From assembly GCA_017935525.1 (NCBI GenBank), contig JAGBHJ010000111.1:1-10894 (forward strand): a stretch of 10,894 bases of DNA, read 5' to 3'. The notes beneath the pieces are model-generated. The model made no database searches, had not been told where the DNA came from, and was given only the letters and a program-made list of their open reading frames with translations. Shown one piece after another: positions 1 through 6,808 of the stretch (within the stretch, counting starts at the first letter, position 1; each line of letters opens with the position of its first letter). The translations under genes were made by a program, and so were the position numbers. The DNA comes from Clostridia bacterium (lineage in GTDB: Bacteria; Bacillota; Clostridia; HGM11327).

Positions 1-452
1 AGCCTAACAGCCAGTATCAGGTTGACGTTGTAAAGCAGGAGCTTGAGGATGACGGCCTTGAGGTTACGCTCTACCCCTTCACAGATTCCAACGACCTGGC
101 TCAGGTATGCACAACAGCGGCTGACAACTGTGACGTTATATACGTTCCCACGGATAACACGGTAGCAGAGAACACAGGTATCATCGACAATATCTGCGAG
201 CCCAAGGGAATTCCCGTTATTGCAGGCGAGGAGGGTATCTGCTCAGGCTGCGGTATCGCAACACTTTCTATCAGCTACTACGACCTTGGCTATGCAACGG
301 GTAAGATGGCGGTTAAGATCCTCAGAGACGGCGCCGACATTTCCACAATGCCTATCGGCTTTGCAGAAACACAGACACCTAAGTACAACAGCCAGAACTG
401 CCAGGCTCTTGGTATCACACCTCTTGAGGGCTACGTAGCTATCGGCGAATAA
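1..452 (+). CDS. ABC transporter substrate-binding protein, TrpX-like (3' part only)
   Basis: The gene enters from the left edge; the open frame runs from base 3 to a TAA at 450-452, giving the last 149 residues of a protein usually about 330 long. It resembles the ABC_sub_bind family (TrpX type, type I periplasmic-binding fold): near the middle it has YVPTDNTVAENT, and further on ATLSISYYDLGYATGKMAVKIL, both typical of this family. Such proteins are normally lipid-anchored outside the Gram-positive membrane and deliver a small ligand to the permease; the signal peptide would lie outside this window. The permease and ATPase genes follow directly on the same strand, which supports the call. 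Several family members are predicted tryptophan or aromatic amino acid importers, but the substrate cannot be read from this fragment. Confidence 0.88.
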   Translation, partial: PNSQYQVDVVKQELEDDGLEVTLYPFTDSNDLAQVCTTAADNCDVIYVPTDNTVAENTGIIDNICEPKGIPVIAGEEGICSGCGIATLSISYYDLGYATGKMAVKILRDGADISTMPIGFAETQTPKYNSQNCQALGITPLEGYVAIGE

Positions 453-474
453 TAGGATAAAGCATGACTTCTGA

Positions 475-512
475 CTCGGGGGAGGTTGTATTATCTCCCC
501 CGAGGACTTTTG
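475..512 (+). promoter_or_regulatory. Intercistronic hairpin (possible attenuator or mRNA stabiliser)
   Basis: A perfect 10-bp GC-rich inverted repeat, CTCGGGGGAG (475-484) and CTCCCCCGAG (495-504), encloses a 10-nt loop. It sits 22 bases after the binding-protein stop and ends 31 bases before the permease start. Only a short interrupted T-run (TTTTGTTT, from 508) follows, so termination would be partial. Hairpins at this position in ABC importer operons commonly keep binding-protein mRNA more abundant than permease mRNA; that role is inferred here. Confidence 0.72.
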
Positions 513-535
513 TTTATATACGTAAAGGTGACAAT

Positions 536-1456
536 ATGGATATTTTAGGACAGCTTTTTAACGCATTGCCGGGCTCGGTATCCCAAGGCTTGATATGGGG
601 TATTATGGCAATAGGCGTTTACATAACCTACCGCATACTTGACGTGGCAGATCTGACGGTTGACGGCTCATTTGCTACGGGCGGCGTAGTTGCAGTTATA
701 CTGATATTGAACGGCTGCAATCTGTGGCTGGCGATGCTTATAGCGTTTATTGCAGGTATGCTGACGGGCGCCATTACGGGTCTTTTGCACACGCTTATGG
801 GTATTCCGCCCATTCTTGCGGGTATTTTGACTCAGTTGGCGTTGTACTCCATCAATCTTAAGCTGCTTGGCAAGGCAAACCAGTCAGTCAACGTTAATCA
901 GACGGATCTTTTGATCTCTCTGCGCTGGGTAAGGGATCTTGCGTTCCGCAACCCGTTGATAACGGTGGGCATTGTTTTGCTGGTGATGGTTGGTATTTTG
1001 TATTGGTTCTTTGGAACAGAAATGGGCTGCGCGCTGAGAGCTACGGGTGCAAACCTTAACATGAGTCGCGCTCAGGGCATCAATACAAGCTTTAACAAGG
1101 TGCTGGGCATAATGCTTTCCAACGGCTTGGTGGCGTTTTCCGGTGCGTTTCTGGCGCAGTATCAGGGCTTTGCAGACGTTAAGATGGGTCAGGGTGCCAT
1201 TGTTATTGGTCTGGCGGCGGTAATAATCGGCGAGGCGGTGTTCGGCAAGATATTCAAGAACTTTGCATTGAGGCTGATAGGCGTTGCGCTGGGCTCCATC
1301 ATATACTACATAGTGGTGCAGACGGTTATTACGTTGGGACTTGATGCCAACCTGCTCAAGCTGCTGTCGGCGGCAATAGTAGCTATATTCCTTGCAATTC
1401 CTTACTGGAAAAAGCAATACATGGAAAAGCACATCGGCAGAGCAAGAAGGGGGTAA
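536..1456 (+). CDS. ABC transporter permease, TrpY-like (BPD_transp_2 type)
   Basis: This is a 306-residue integral membrane protein forming the channel of the importer. About eight or nine hydrophobic segments are visible, roughly at residues 15-33, 47-60, 62-84, 92-110, 141-160, 190-208, 218-236, 247-268 and 273-290. The stretch TEMGCALRATGANLNMSRAQ (161-180) is the cytoplasmic loop conserved in branched-chain amino acid/TrpY-type permeases and should contact the ATPase. I chose the ATG at 536 because AAAGGTG lies 6 bases before it and the protein then begins as the family does. An in-frame ATG at 464 would translate through the 475-504 hairpin and add a non-family tail. The ATPase gene starts 5 bases after the stop, so the two are cotranscribed and probably translationally linked. 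Substrate is unproven; aromatic amino acids are the family precedent. Confidence 0.92.
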   Translation: MDILGQLFNALPGSVSQGLIWGIMAIGVYITYRILDVADLTVDGSFATGGVVAVILILNGCNLWLAMLIAFIAGMLTGAITGLLHTLMGIPPILAGILTQLALYSINLKLLGKANQSVNVNQTDLLISLRWVRDLAFRNPLITVGIVLLVMVGILYWFFGTEMGCALRATGANLNMSRAQGINTSFNKVLGIMLSNGLVAFSGAFLAQYQGFADVKMGQGAIVIGLAAVIIGEAVFGKIFKNFALRLIGVALGSIIYYIVVQTVITLGLDANLLKLLSAAIVAIFLAIPYWKKQYMEKHIGRARRG

Positions 1457-1461
1457 GGAAT

Positions 1462-2259
1462 ATGCTTGATATTAAAAACGTAGAAAAGACCTTTAACCCG
1501 GGCACAATAAACGAGAAAAAGGCACTTTGTGACATTTCCCTCCATCTGGACAAGGGGGACTTTGTAACGGTTATTGGCGGCAACGGCGCGGGAAAGTCCA
1601 CAATGCTGAACATGGTTGCAGGTGTTTACCCCGTTGACCACGGTCGGGTGGTTATAGACGGCATTGACGTAACCAGACTGCCCGAGTACAAAAGGGCAAA
1701 ATACCTCGGCAGAGTGTTCCAGGACCCTATGACGGGTACTGCCGCAGATATGCAGATAGAGGAGAATCTGGCACTTGCAGCACGCAGGGGCAAGAGAAGA
1801 ACGTTGAGACCCGGTATTACCGCAAAGGAAAGGGCGGAATATAGGGAGCTTTTGAAGATACTGGGCTTGGGCTTGGAAAACAGACTTACAGCAAAGGTTG
1901 GTCTGCTTTCCGGTGGACAGAGGCAGGCGTTGACGCTGCTTATGGCAACGCTGATGAGCCCCAAGGTGCTGCTTTTGGACGAGCATACTGCCGCCCTTGA
2001 CCCCAAGACGGCAAAAAAGGTGCTTGAGATAACGGATGAGATCGTGGCAAGGAATAATCTTACCACGTTGATGATCACGCACAATATGCACGACGCAATC
2101 CAATACGGCAACAGACTTATAATGATGCACGAGGGCAGAATAGTGGTTGACGTACGGGGCGAGGAGAAGAAGCAGTTGACCATCGAGCAGCTTTTGCAGC
2201 TGTTTGAGCAGTCCAGCGGCAGTAAGTTCGGCAGCGACAAGGCAATACTGTCAAAGTAA
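1462..2259 (+). CDS. ABC transporter ATP-binding protein, TrpZ-like
   Basis: A 265-residue nucleotide-binding subunit that powers the importer from the cytoplasmic face. All ATPase motifs are intact: Walker A GGNGAGKST (39-47), Q-loop Gln87 (VFQDP), signature LSGGQ (149-153), Walker B VLLLDE (169-174) with catalytic Glu174, D-loop ALD (178-180) and H-loop His207 in MITHNMHDA. The sequence EHTAALDP after Walker B and the context fit the TrpZ/branched-chain-like subgroup. The ATG follows a GGGGGTAAGG ribosome binding stretch that overlaps the end of the permease gene. It is the last gene of the operon, with a terminator starting 23 bases downstream. Confidence 0.94.
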   Translation: MLDIKNVEKTFNPGTINEKKALCDISLHLDKGDFVTVIGGNGAGKSTMLNMVAGVYPVDHGRVVIDGIDVTRLPEYKRAKYLGRVFQDPMTGTAADMQIEENLALAARRGKRRTLRPGITAKERAEYRELLKILGLGLENRLTAKVGLLSGGQRQALTLLMATLMSPKVLLLDEHTAALDPKTAKKVLEITDEIVARNNLTTLMITHNMHDAIQYGNRLIMMHEGRIVVDVRGEEKKQLTIEQLLQLFEQSSGSKFGSDKAILSK

Positions 2260-2282
2260 ACGATACGGTAGATATTTAACGG

Positions 2283-2322
2283 AAGATCCGCTTTTTGAAA
2301 AAGAAAAAGTGGATCTTTTTTT
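2283..2322 (+). terminator. Rho-independent terminator of the ABC importer operon
   Basis: A 14-bp stem (one G-T pair) is formed by 2283-2296 and 2304-2317 around the loop GAAAAAG, with a seven-T tail at 2316-2322. It follows the ATPase stop by 23 bases. Confidence 0.92.
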
Positions 2323-2342
2323 GTAATGTGGTGACCTTTGCG

Positions 2343-2371
2343 TTGAATTATGAGAGGAAAAGTGGTATAAT
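2343..2371 (+). promoter_or_regulatory. Sigma-A promoter of the GH36 gene
   Basis: TTGAAT (-35, 2343-2348) is separated by 17 bases from a perfect TATAAT (-10, 2366-2371). The TGG just before the -10 box gives an extended -10 element. Transcription should begin near 2378, leaving a leader of about 104 nt. The promoter lies between the importer terminator and the GH36 gene, so that gene is independently transcribed. Confidence 0.88.
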
Positions 2372-2376
2372 AATAG

Positions 2377-2450
2377 CGTTGCGGGTTAATTATCACGAAG
2401 CACAACGGGTCGTTGCGTGATAATACAGCAAAATAATGTGCTTTGGCACA
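2377..2450 (+). promoter_or_regulatory. Structured 5' leader of the GH36 gene with competing hairpins
   Basis: Outer arms ATTATCACG (2389-2397) and CGTGATAAT (2416-2424) pair perfectly. Inside them CAACG (2403-2407) pairs with CGTTG (2411-2415) over a GGT loop, leaving AAGCA (2398-2402) as a one-sided bulge. A second small hairpin is TGTGC (2437-2441) with GCACA (2446-2450). Competing pairings exist: AAGCACA (2398-2404) complements TGTGCTT (2437-2443), and CGTTG also occurs at 2377-2381. It could be an RNA switch, a protein-binding operator just downstream of the start site, or an mRNA-stabilising fold. No known riboswitch class is recognised. Confidence 0.5.
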
Positions 2451-2481
2451 AAAAAGAATACAGTAAAACTTCGGAGGTTTT

Positions 2482-4374
2482 ATGAATAAAATAACAGAAA
2501 TTATTTCTTCAGCGTTTTTGGGCAATATGGCGATCTGCGTCAATGCTCAGAATGGCGAAAACTACCAGCTTGCCCCCACGCTGACAGAAACAGAAAACGG
2601 CGCAGTATGGACTGCGGCAAATGATGTGGTTGACGTTGCCATAAAGGCAGAGGCAGACTGCTGCAAAACACTTTTTTCCATTGACCTTGTTTCAAAGACG
2701 CCCCTCAGCAACAGGGCGGTTACGTGGAACGTTTCCGTTGATTTTGCGGATGACGTGCTGTCATTCTATCACTCCAACAAGTGGTGGATGATGCCCGAAT
2801 GGGTAAAGAAAAGGGATGGCGGATTTTCCGAAAGAACACAGAATTACATATTCCGCACGGGTGACAAGCACATCGGCTTGACGGCTCTTACGGGTGATAT
2901 TTTCTGCTGTGAGTCAGAGGGCTTTAATATGTATCTGGAAACCGGTCTGGGCGGCTTTAGTGAGCTTCACGGCGCATTTTTGTGCGGCGCAGTAGATGGC
3001 GTGCCCGACAAGGCAATGGAAAAGGCATATAAGTACGCAAGGAAGATGGGCGCTATCAGGGTTCCCCTCAAGGAGGACAGAAAATTCCCCGAAATGTTTG
3101 AAAACTTCGGTTGGTGTACATGGGATGCATTCTATCACGAAGTATCTGCGGAAAAGATATTCCAGAAGCTGGACGAGCTTAAGGAAAAGAACATCCCCAT
3201 CAAGTGGATGCTTATTGACGACGGCTGGTGCCACACGGTGGACGGCAAAATGTACGCCATGAAGTCCGACGACGTCAAATTCCCCGATGGCTTGAAGGCT
3301 TGTGTTGACAGAATAAAGAACGAATACGGCATCAAGCACGTTGGCGTATGGCACACTATCTCCGGCTACTGGGGCGGCGTGCACATGGAGTCCCCCCTTG
3401 CGGAAAAGTACAAGGATAATCTCTTTGTTTACGGTCGCGGCAGACTCTCCATGAGCCAGGATCCCGACAAGGCGTTTGTATTCTGGGATGATTTCCACGG
3501 CTACCTGGAGGATTGCGGAATCGACTACGTAAAGGTTGACAACCAGAGCACGACCCACGAGTCCATCTGCGAGAATTTCTCAACGACCGCAGGCGTAAGA
3601 CCTCTCCACGAGGCTTTGGAAAGATCTGTAAACAAGCATTTTGACGGCAAGATAATCAACTGTATGGGTATGGATATGGAAAACGTGCTGGCACGTCCTT
3701 CATCCGCAGTCAACAGAAACAGCGACGACTTCTTCCCCAACAGAGAAAACGGCTTTGCGGCTCACATCAAGCAGAATGTGTATAACACTCTGTGGCACTC
3801 CAACATCATGCATTGTGACTTTGATATGTGGTGGTCCGGCAAGGCAAATCCCGTTCAGAGTGGCGTGCTGAGAGCTATATCCGGTGGCCCCGTTTACGTC
3901 AGCGATAAGGTGGGCGAGTCTGATTTTGCAAACATATACCCCATCTGCGGCAACAACGGCGACCTTTGTCGTCTTGACAATGCGGCAAAGCCCACGCTTG
4001 ACTGTATTTACAGTAATTGCGAGGTAGAGGGTAAGCTCCAGAAGATCTACAACAACCGCGGTGACGCCCTTGCGCTGGCTCTGTTCAATATCAGCAGGGA
4101 AGAGGTATGCGACAGCTTTGGTCTTGACGTTATCCCCACAATAGAGAAGGACCGCGACTATATCTGCTACGAGTACTTTACAAAGACGTTTACCCGTGTA
4201 AATGCCGCAACAAAGCTGGATATTACTCTGGGCTTTGAGGGCGTAAAAGCATACTCGCTGTACCCCGTTATGGACGACGGCGAGGGTGAATACATTATGC
4301 TGGGCGAGACGGATAAGTATTTTGGCGTTGGATCAAGAGAAAAGACAAAGACCCTTGTAAAGGATCTGTTGTGA
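2482..4374 (+). CDS. GH36 family enzyme, raffinose synthase/Sip1-type alpha-galactosidase
   Basis: A 630-residue protein of the raffinose synthase/seed imbibition (Sip1) branch of glycoside hydrolase family 36. An N-terminal beta-sandwich (about 1-195) leads into a TIM barrel marked by FGWCTWDAFYHEVSAEKI (209-226) and KWMLIDDGWCH (241-251). The nucleophile candidate is Asp353 in YVKVDNQ. The acid/base candidate is Asp415 or Asp416 in RNSDDFFPN. AISGGPVYVSDK further on and a small C-terminal beta domain also match the family. Plant members transfer galactosyl units or hydrolyse alpha-galactosides; bacterial members are mostly uncharacterised, so alpha-galactosidase or transglycosidase activity on raffinose-type sugars is inferred. 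No export signal is visible, so it should act in the cytoplasm. GGAGG (2473-2477) lies close to the ATG, in the loop of a weak AAAAC/GTTTT stem. The gene stands alone between a promoter and a terminator. Confidence 0.88.
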   Translation: MNKITEIISSAFLGNMAICVNAQNGENYQLAPTLTETENGAVWTAANDVVDVAIKAEADCCKTLFSIDLVSKTPLSNRAVTWNVSVDFADDVLSFYHSNKWWMMPEWVKKRDGGFSERTQNYIFRTGDKHIGLTALTGDIFCCESEGFNMYLETGLGGFSELHGAFLCGAVDGVPDKAMEKAYKYARKMGAIRVPLKEDRKFPEMFENFGWCTWDAFYHEVSAEKIFQKLDELKEKNIPIKWMLIDDGWCHTVDGKMYAMKSDDVKFPDGLKACVDRIKNEYGIKHVGVWHTISGYWGGVHMESPLAEKYKDNLFVYGRGRLSMSQDPDKAFVFWDDFHGYLEDCGIDYVKVDNQSTTHESICENFSTTAGVRPLHEALERSVNKHFDGKIINCMGMDMENVLARPSSAVNRNSDDFFPNRENGFAAHIKQNVYNTLWHSNIMHCDFDMWWSGKANPVQSGVLRAISGGPVYVSDKVGESDFANIYPICGNNGDLCRLDNAAKPTLDCIYSNCEVEGKLQKIYNNRGDALALALFNISREEVCDSFGLDVIPTIEKDRDYICYEYFTKTFTRVNAATKLDITLGFEGVKAYSLYPVMDDGEGEYIMLGETDKYFGVGSREKTKTLVKDLL

Positions 4375-4397
4375 TCAACTCTGAATATATTATAGAT

Positions 4398-4438
4398 AAA
4401 AAACAAGGCACTTGCGGAAAGCTCCGCAGGTGCCTTTT
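4398..4438. terminator. Bidirectional terminator between convergent GH36 and LRR genes
   Basis: A 14-bp stem (4405-4418 with 4423-4436, one G-T pair, loop AAGC) has TTTT on its right side for rightward transcripts. Six A (4398-4403) on its left act as a T-run for leftward transcripts. It lies 30 bases after the GH36 stop and 18 bases beyond the LRR gene stop, so it serves both. Confidence 0.92.
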
Positions 4439-4456
4439 GATATTGTACGATTGAGA

Positions 4457-6718
4457 TCATTCCGTATAATCAAATACCAACGTATAATTGCCTGTGTCCG
4501 TATCCCAGCCCACGTACTGGAGCATTTCCTCCTCCCAGTCAGCTTGTGTGCCGCGGTAATATACGTAAGCAAGTTTTTTACAGCCGTTGAATGATTCATG
4601 TATTATCTCTCTGACGCTGGTGGGGATTACCACGCTTTCCGGATTGATACATCCGCTGAAGATGCCTTGGGATACACGCGGAATACCGTCGGGGAGCACC
4701 ACGTTTGTCAGACTTTCGCATCCTGTAAATGCAAACGTCTGTATGTCGCTCATAGTTTGAGGGAACGTGACAGTCTTAAGGTTGACACAGCCGTAAAAGG
4801 CTTCGCCTTCGATGAAATCAAGGCTTTGGGGGAAGGTGAGACTTTCCAGTGACGTGCATTCCGCAAATGACCAGCTGCCGATCGAGGTGACCCCCTCCTC
4901 AAACGTGACCGACTTGAGGTTTGAGCACACCATAAACGCATGGTAGTCTATTGCCTTAACGCCGCTTGATATTACCACACTCTTGATGTTAGTGTTACGG
5001 ACGAAAGCGGATTCGTCAAGCACGTACACCTGGCCGTTACAGTCATTGGGCAGTACGATATCCGAGCTTTGTCCTGAGTAGCTGACAAGGTGATACTCAC
5101 CGTCGTACAGGTAGAATACAAAATCACCCTGCGTTATAGCCTTACTCTGCCCGCTTGTGATTTCCTTGGCGTAGAGACCTACCTTGCCGTAGTCTTCGCT
5201 GCCCTTTTGTATGGGCAAGGAAGAGTTATTCACTATTTCAACTAAGTATATGCCGTCAAAGGCCCTGTCACCTATATGGGTTACGTTTTTGCCGATCTCC
5301 AGGAATATGAGGCGGTCGCATCCGTCAAAGGCCAGTTCTCCCACCGTTTTTACTGAATCGCTCAGCACGACCTTTTGCATACTGCAGTGTGCAAACGCCC
5401 GGGCCCCAATGGTGGTTACGTCTGTGGGGATGGAGACATCCGAAAGGGCTTCACAAAAATAAAATGCATAATCGCCAATGTAGGTAATACTGTCGGGCAG
5501 GTTAATGCTTTTTAGAGAGGAGCAGTACGAGAATAGATCATCTTCTATTCGAGTGAGTTGGTCCGGCAACTTGACGCTTGCAAGGCTTGTACACCAGAGG
5601 AAAGCGCTTGGACCAATAGCAGAAACACTGTTCGGACTGGTGATGCTTGTGAGGCTTGTACACCATGTAAATGCTTGCTCCTCGATAACTGAAACACTGT
5701 CAGGGATGTTGATGCTTGCAAGGTTGGTGCATTTACTGAATGCAGATGCTCCAATTTCTGTAACGCCGTGGGGGAGTACAATGCTTGTGATTGAAGAGCA
5801 TTCTTTGAATGCCCAGCCACCGACAAGTTCAAGATGGGGAGGTATGTTTACCTGTTTTAATGATGTACACCCGCTGAAGGTGAAATGACCAATGGTCTTG
5901 ATACCGTCACCCAATTCTACACTTTCAAGGCCGGTACAGCCACGGAACATTCCCGCTGTGTTTTGCAGCCCGTTGCCTACCACGGCGGTTTTGATGTTAA
6001 CACAATTGTAGAATATATCGTCTCCGACTTCCGTTACGCTGTCGGGGATTACAACGGAGGTAAGCCCATTGCACGCTCTGAATGCCTCCTCGCCGATGTA
6101 TTCGAGACTGTTGCCGAAATTAACGGTCTTTAGCTTGTGGCATTCTCGAAAAGCGTTGCGTTCTATGCGCTTGATTCCGTTGCCAAAATCCACGCCCTCA
6201 AGCGAAGTGCAGGCTTTGAATGCTTCAAAGCCTATGGTAGTAACGCTGTCGGGGATGACGACGGAGGTAAGCCCGGTGCCTGCAAAGGTACTGTTTTTTA
6301 TTTCGCTGATGCCCTCGGGGATCGAGATCTGTGTTAGCCGGGGGCAATTCCAAAATGCGCTTTCTCCTATTTCCTTTAAGGATGAAGGCAGAGGTATGCT
6401 TTCCAGCGTTTGACAGTTATAAAAGGCGGAGTTGCCGATATGGGTTACTCCCTCGGGGATGACAATGGCTTTGAAGGCGGTGCAGTTTTGGAATGCTGAA
6501 TCTCCTATTTGCGTGACAGGCTTGTCTTTATACGTGGAGGGTATCTCCAGGGTATCCCTGGAAGTGCCCGAAAAGGACGTAAGCTCGTATGTGCCGTTCT
6601 CCAGCAGGGTGAATTCAAAATTGGTTTCTTCCTTGGCGATGGGCACACAGGCGGGCAATATGAGCGCTGTCATAATGCAGGCAACTGCCATCAATATGGG
6701 CTTGATCGATAATTTCAT
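4457..6718 (-). CDS. Secreted BspA-like leucine-rich-repeat protein (LRR_5)
   Basis: A 753-residue protein with a secretion signal (Lys-rich start, hydrophobic core about 7-22) and ILPAC at 20-24. This looks like a lipoprotein cleavage site with an atypical Pro at -2. About 26 repeats of some 23 residues follow the LRR_5 pattern, roughly L.S..IP.SV..IG..AF..C: 19 at about 65-490 and 7 at about 565-713. Between them lies a non-repeat linker (about 491-560, with SSLPIQKGSEDYG and KVGLYAKEI) seen in many Clostridia LRR proteins. The end (AYVYYRGTQADW) is also family-typical. No LPXTG sortase motif is present. BspA-like proteins are surface proteins, some implicated in adhesion; this one's ligand is unknown. 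I chose the ATG at 6718 because AAAGGA sits 8-9 bases upstream and the signal peptide starts there; an ATG at 6772 lies inside the upstream hairpin region. The 90-bp gap to the preceding gene shows no clear promoter. Confidence 0.9.
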   Translation of the reverse strand: MKLSIKPILMAVACIMTALILPACVPIAKEETNFEFTLLENGTYELTSFSGTSRDTLEIPSTYKDKPVTQIGDSAFQNCTAFKAIVIPEGVTHIGNSAFYNCQTLESIPLPSSLKEIGESAFWNCPRLTQISIPEGISEIKNSTFAGTGLTSVVIPDSVTTIGFEAFKACTSLEGVDFGNGIKRIERNAFRECHKLKTVNFGNSLEYIGEEAFRACNGLTSVVIPDSVTEVGDDIFYNCVNIKTAVVGNGLQNTAGMFRGCTGLESVELGDGIKTIGHFTFSGCTSLKQVNIPPHLELVGGWAFKECSSITSIVLPHGVTEIGASAFSKCTNLASINIPDSVSVIEEQAFTWCTSLTSITSPNSVSAIGPSAFLWCTSLASVKLPDQLTRIEDDLFSYCSSLKSINLPDSITYIGDYAFYFCEALSDVSIPTDVTTIGARAFAHCSMQKVVLSDSVKTVGELAFDGCDRLIFLEIGKNVTHIGDRAFDGIYLVEIVNNSSLPIQKGSEDYGKVGLYAKEITSGQSKAITQGDFVFYLYDGEYHLVSYSGQSSDIVLPNDCNGQVYVLDESAFVRNTNIKSVVISSGVKAIDYHAFMVCSNLKSVTFEEGVTSIGSWSFAECTSLESLTFPQSLDFIEGEAFYGCVNLKTVTFPQTMSDIQTFAFTGCESLTNVVLPDGIPRVSQGIFSGCINPESVVIPTSVREIIHESFNGCKKLAYVYYRGTQADWEEEMLQYVGWDTDTGNYTLVFDYTE
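5573..5803 (-). repeat. 69-bp periodic DNA repeats inside the LRR gene
   Basis: Near-identical DNA recurs exactly every 69 bases (23 codons): the CTTGCAAGG-like motif starts at 5573, 5642, 5711 and, more degenerate, 5780. GGCTTGTACACCA is identical at 5584-5596 and 5653-5665. These units encode consecutive LRRs around residues 310-380. Their DNA similarity exceeds that of the other repeats and suggests more recent duplication or recombination. Confidence 0.75.
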
Positions 6719-6739
6719 AGTGTAATTCCTTTGTATAGA

Positions 6740-6770
6740 GCAAATGCTGAAGATAGTCTTCAGCATTTGC
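6740..6770 (-). promoter_or_regulatory. Perfect 14-bp hairpin in the leader of the LRR gene
   Basis: Bases 6740-6753 and 6757-6770 are perfect inverted complements around TAG. On the minus strand the stem is followed by TCTATAC and then the AAAGGA ribosome binding site of the LRR gene, with no T-run. It is therefore unlikely to be a normal terminator. It may stabilise or be a processing point in a transcript from the upstream genes, or bind a regulator. Confidence 0.7.
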
Positions 6771-6782
6771 ATTGTCCTTCAA

Positions 6783-6801
6783 GTCAATTTGCGTAATTGA
6801 C
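6783..6801. promoter_or_regulatory. Inverted repeat GTCAATT-N5-AATTGAC
   Basis: A perfect 7-bp inverted repeat with a TGCGT centre lies just after the stop of the upstream GDEP gene. The minus-strand arm contains TTGAC, which resembles a -35 box, but no convincing -10 follows at 16-18 bases. It could be an operator for the LRR gene or a chance palindrome. Confidence 0.35.
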
Positions 6802-6808
6802 CTTCGTT

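Noticed and set aside
1402..2543. Long minus-strand open frames (242 and 305 residues) opposite the ATPase gene and the 2260-2481 gap
   Set aside because: They lie antisense to a gene with every ABC ATPase motif intact, run across its terminator, and their proteins resemble no family.
2914..3558. 214-residue minus-strand frame inside the GH36 gene
   Set aside because: Antisense to a protein with clear catalytic motifs; no family resemblance.
5573..5803. Regular spacing reminiscent of a CRISPR array
   Set aside because: The period equals 23 codons, the frame stays open and all units encode LRRs; no spacers.
5505..5888. 127-residue plus-strand frame with internal repeats
   Set aside because: The repeats are the mirror of the LRR gene's 69-bp periodicity; no independent coding signals.
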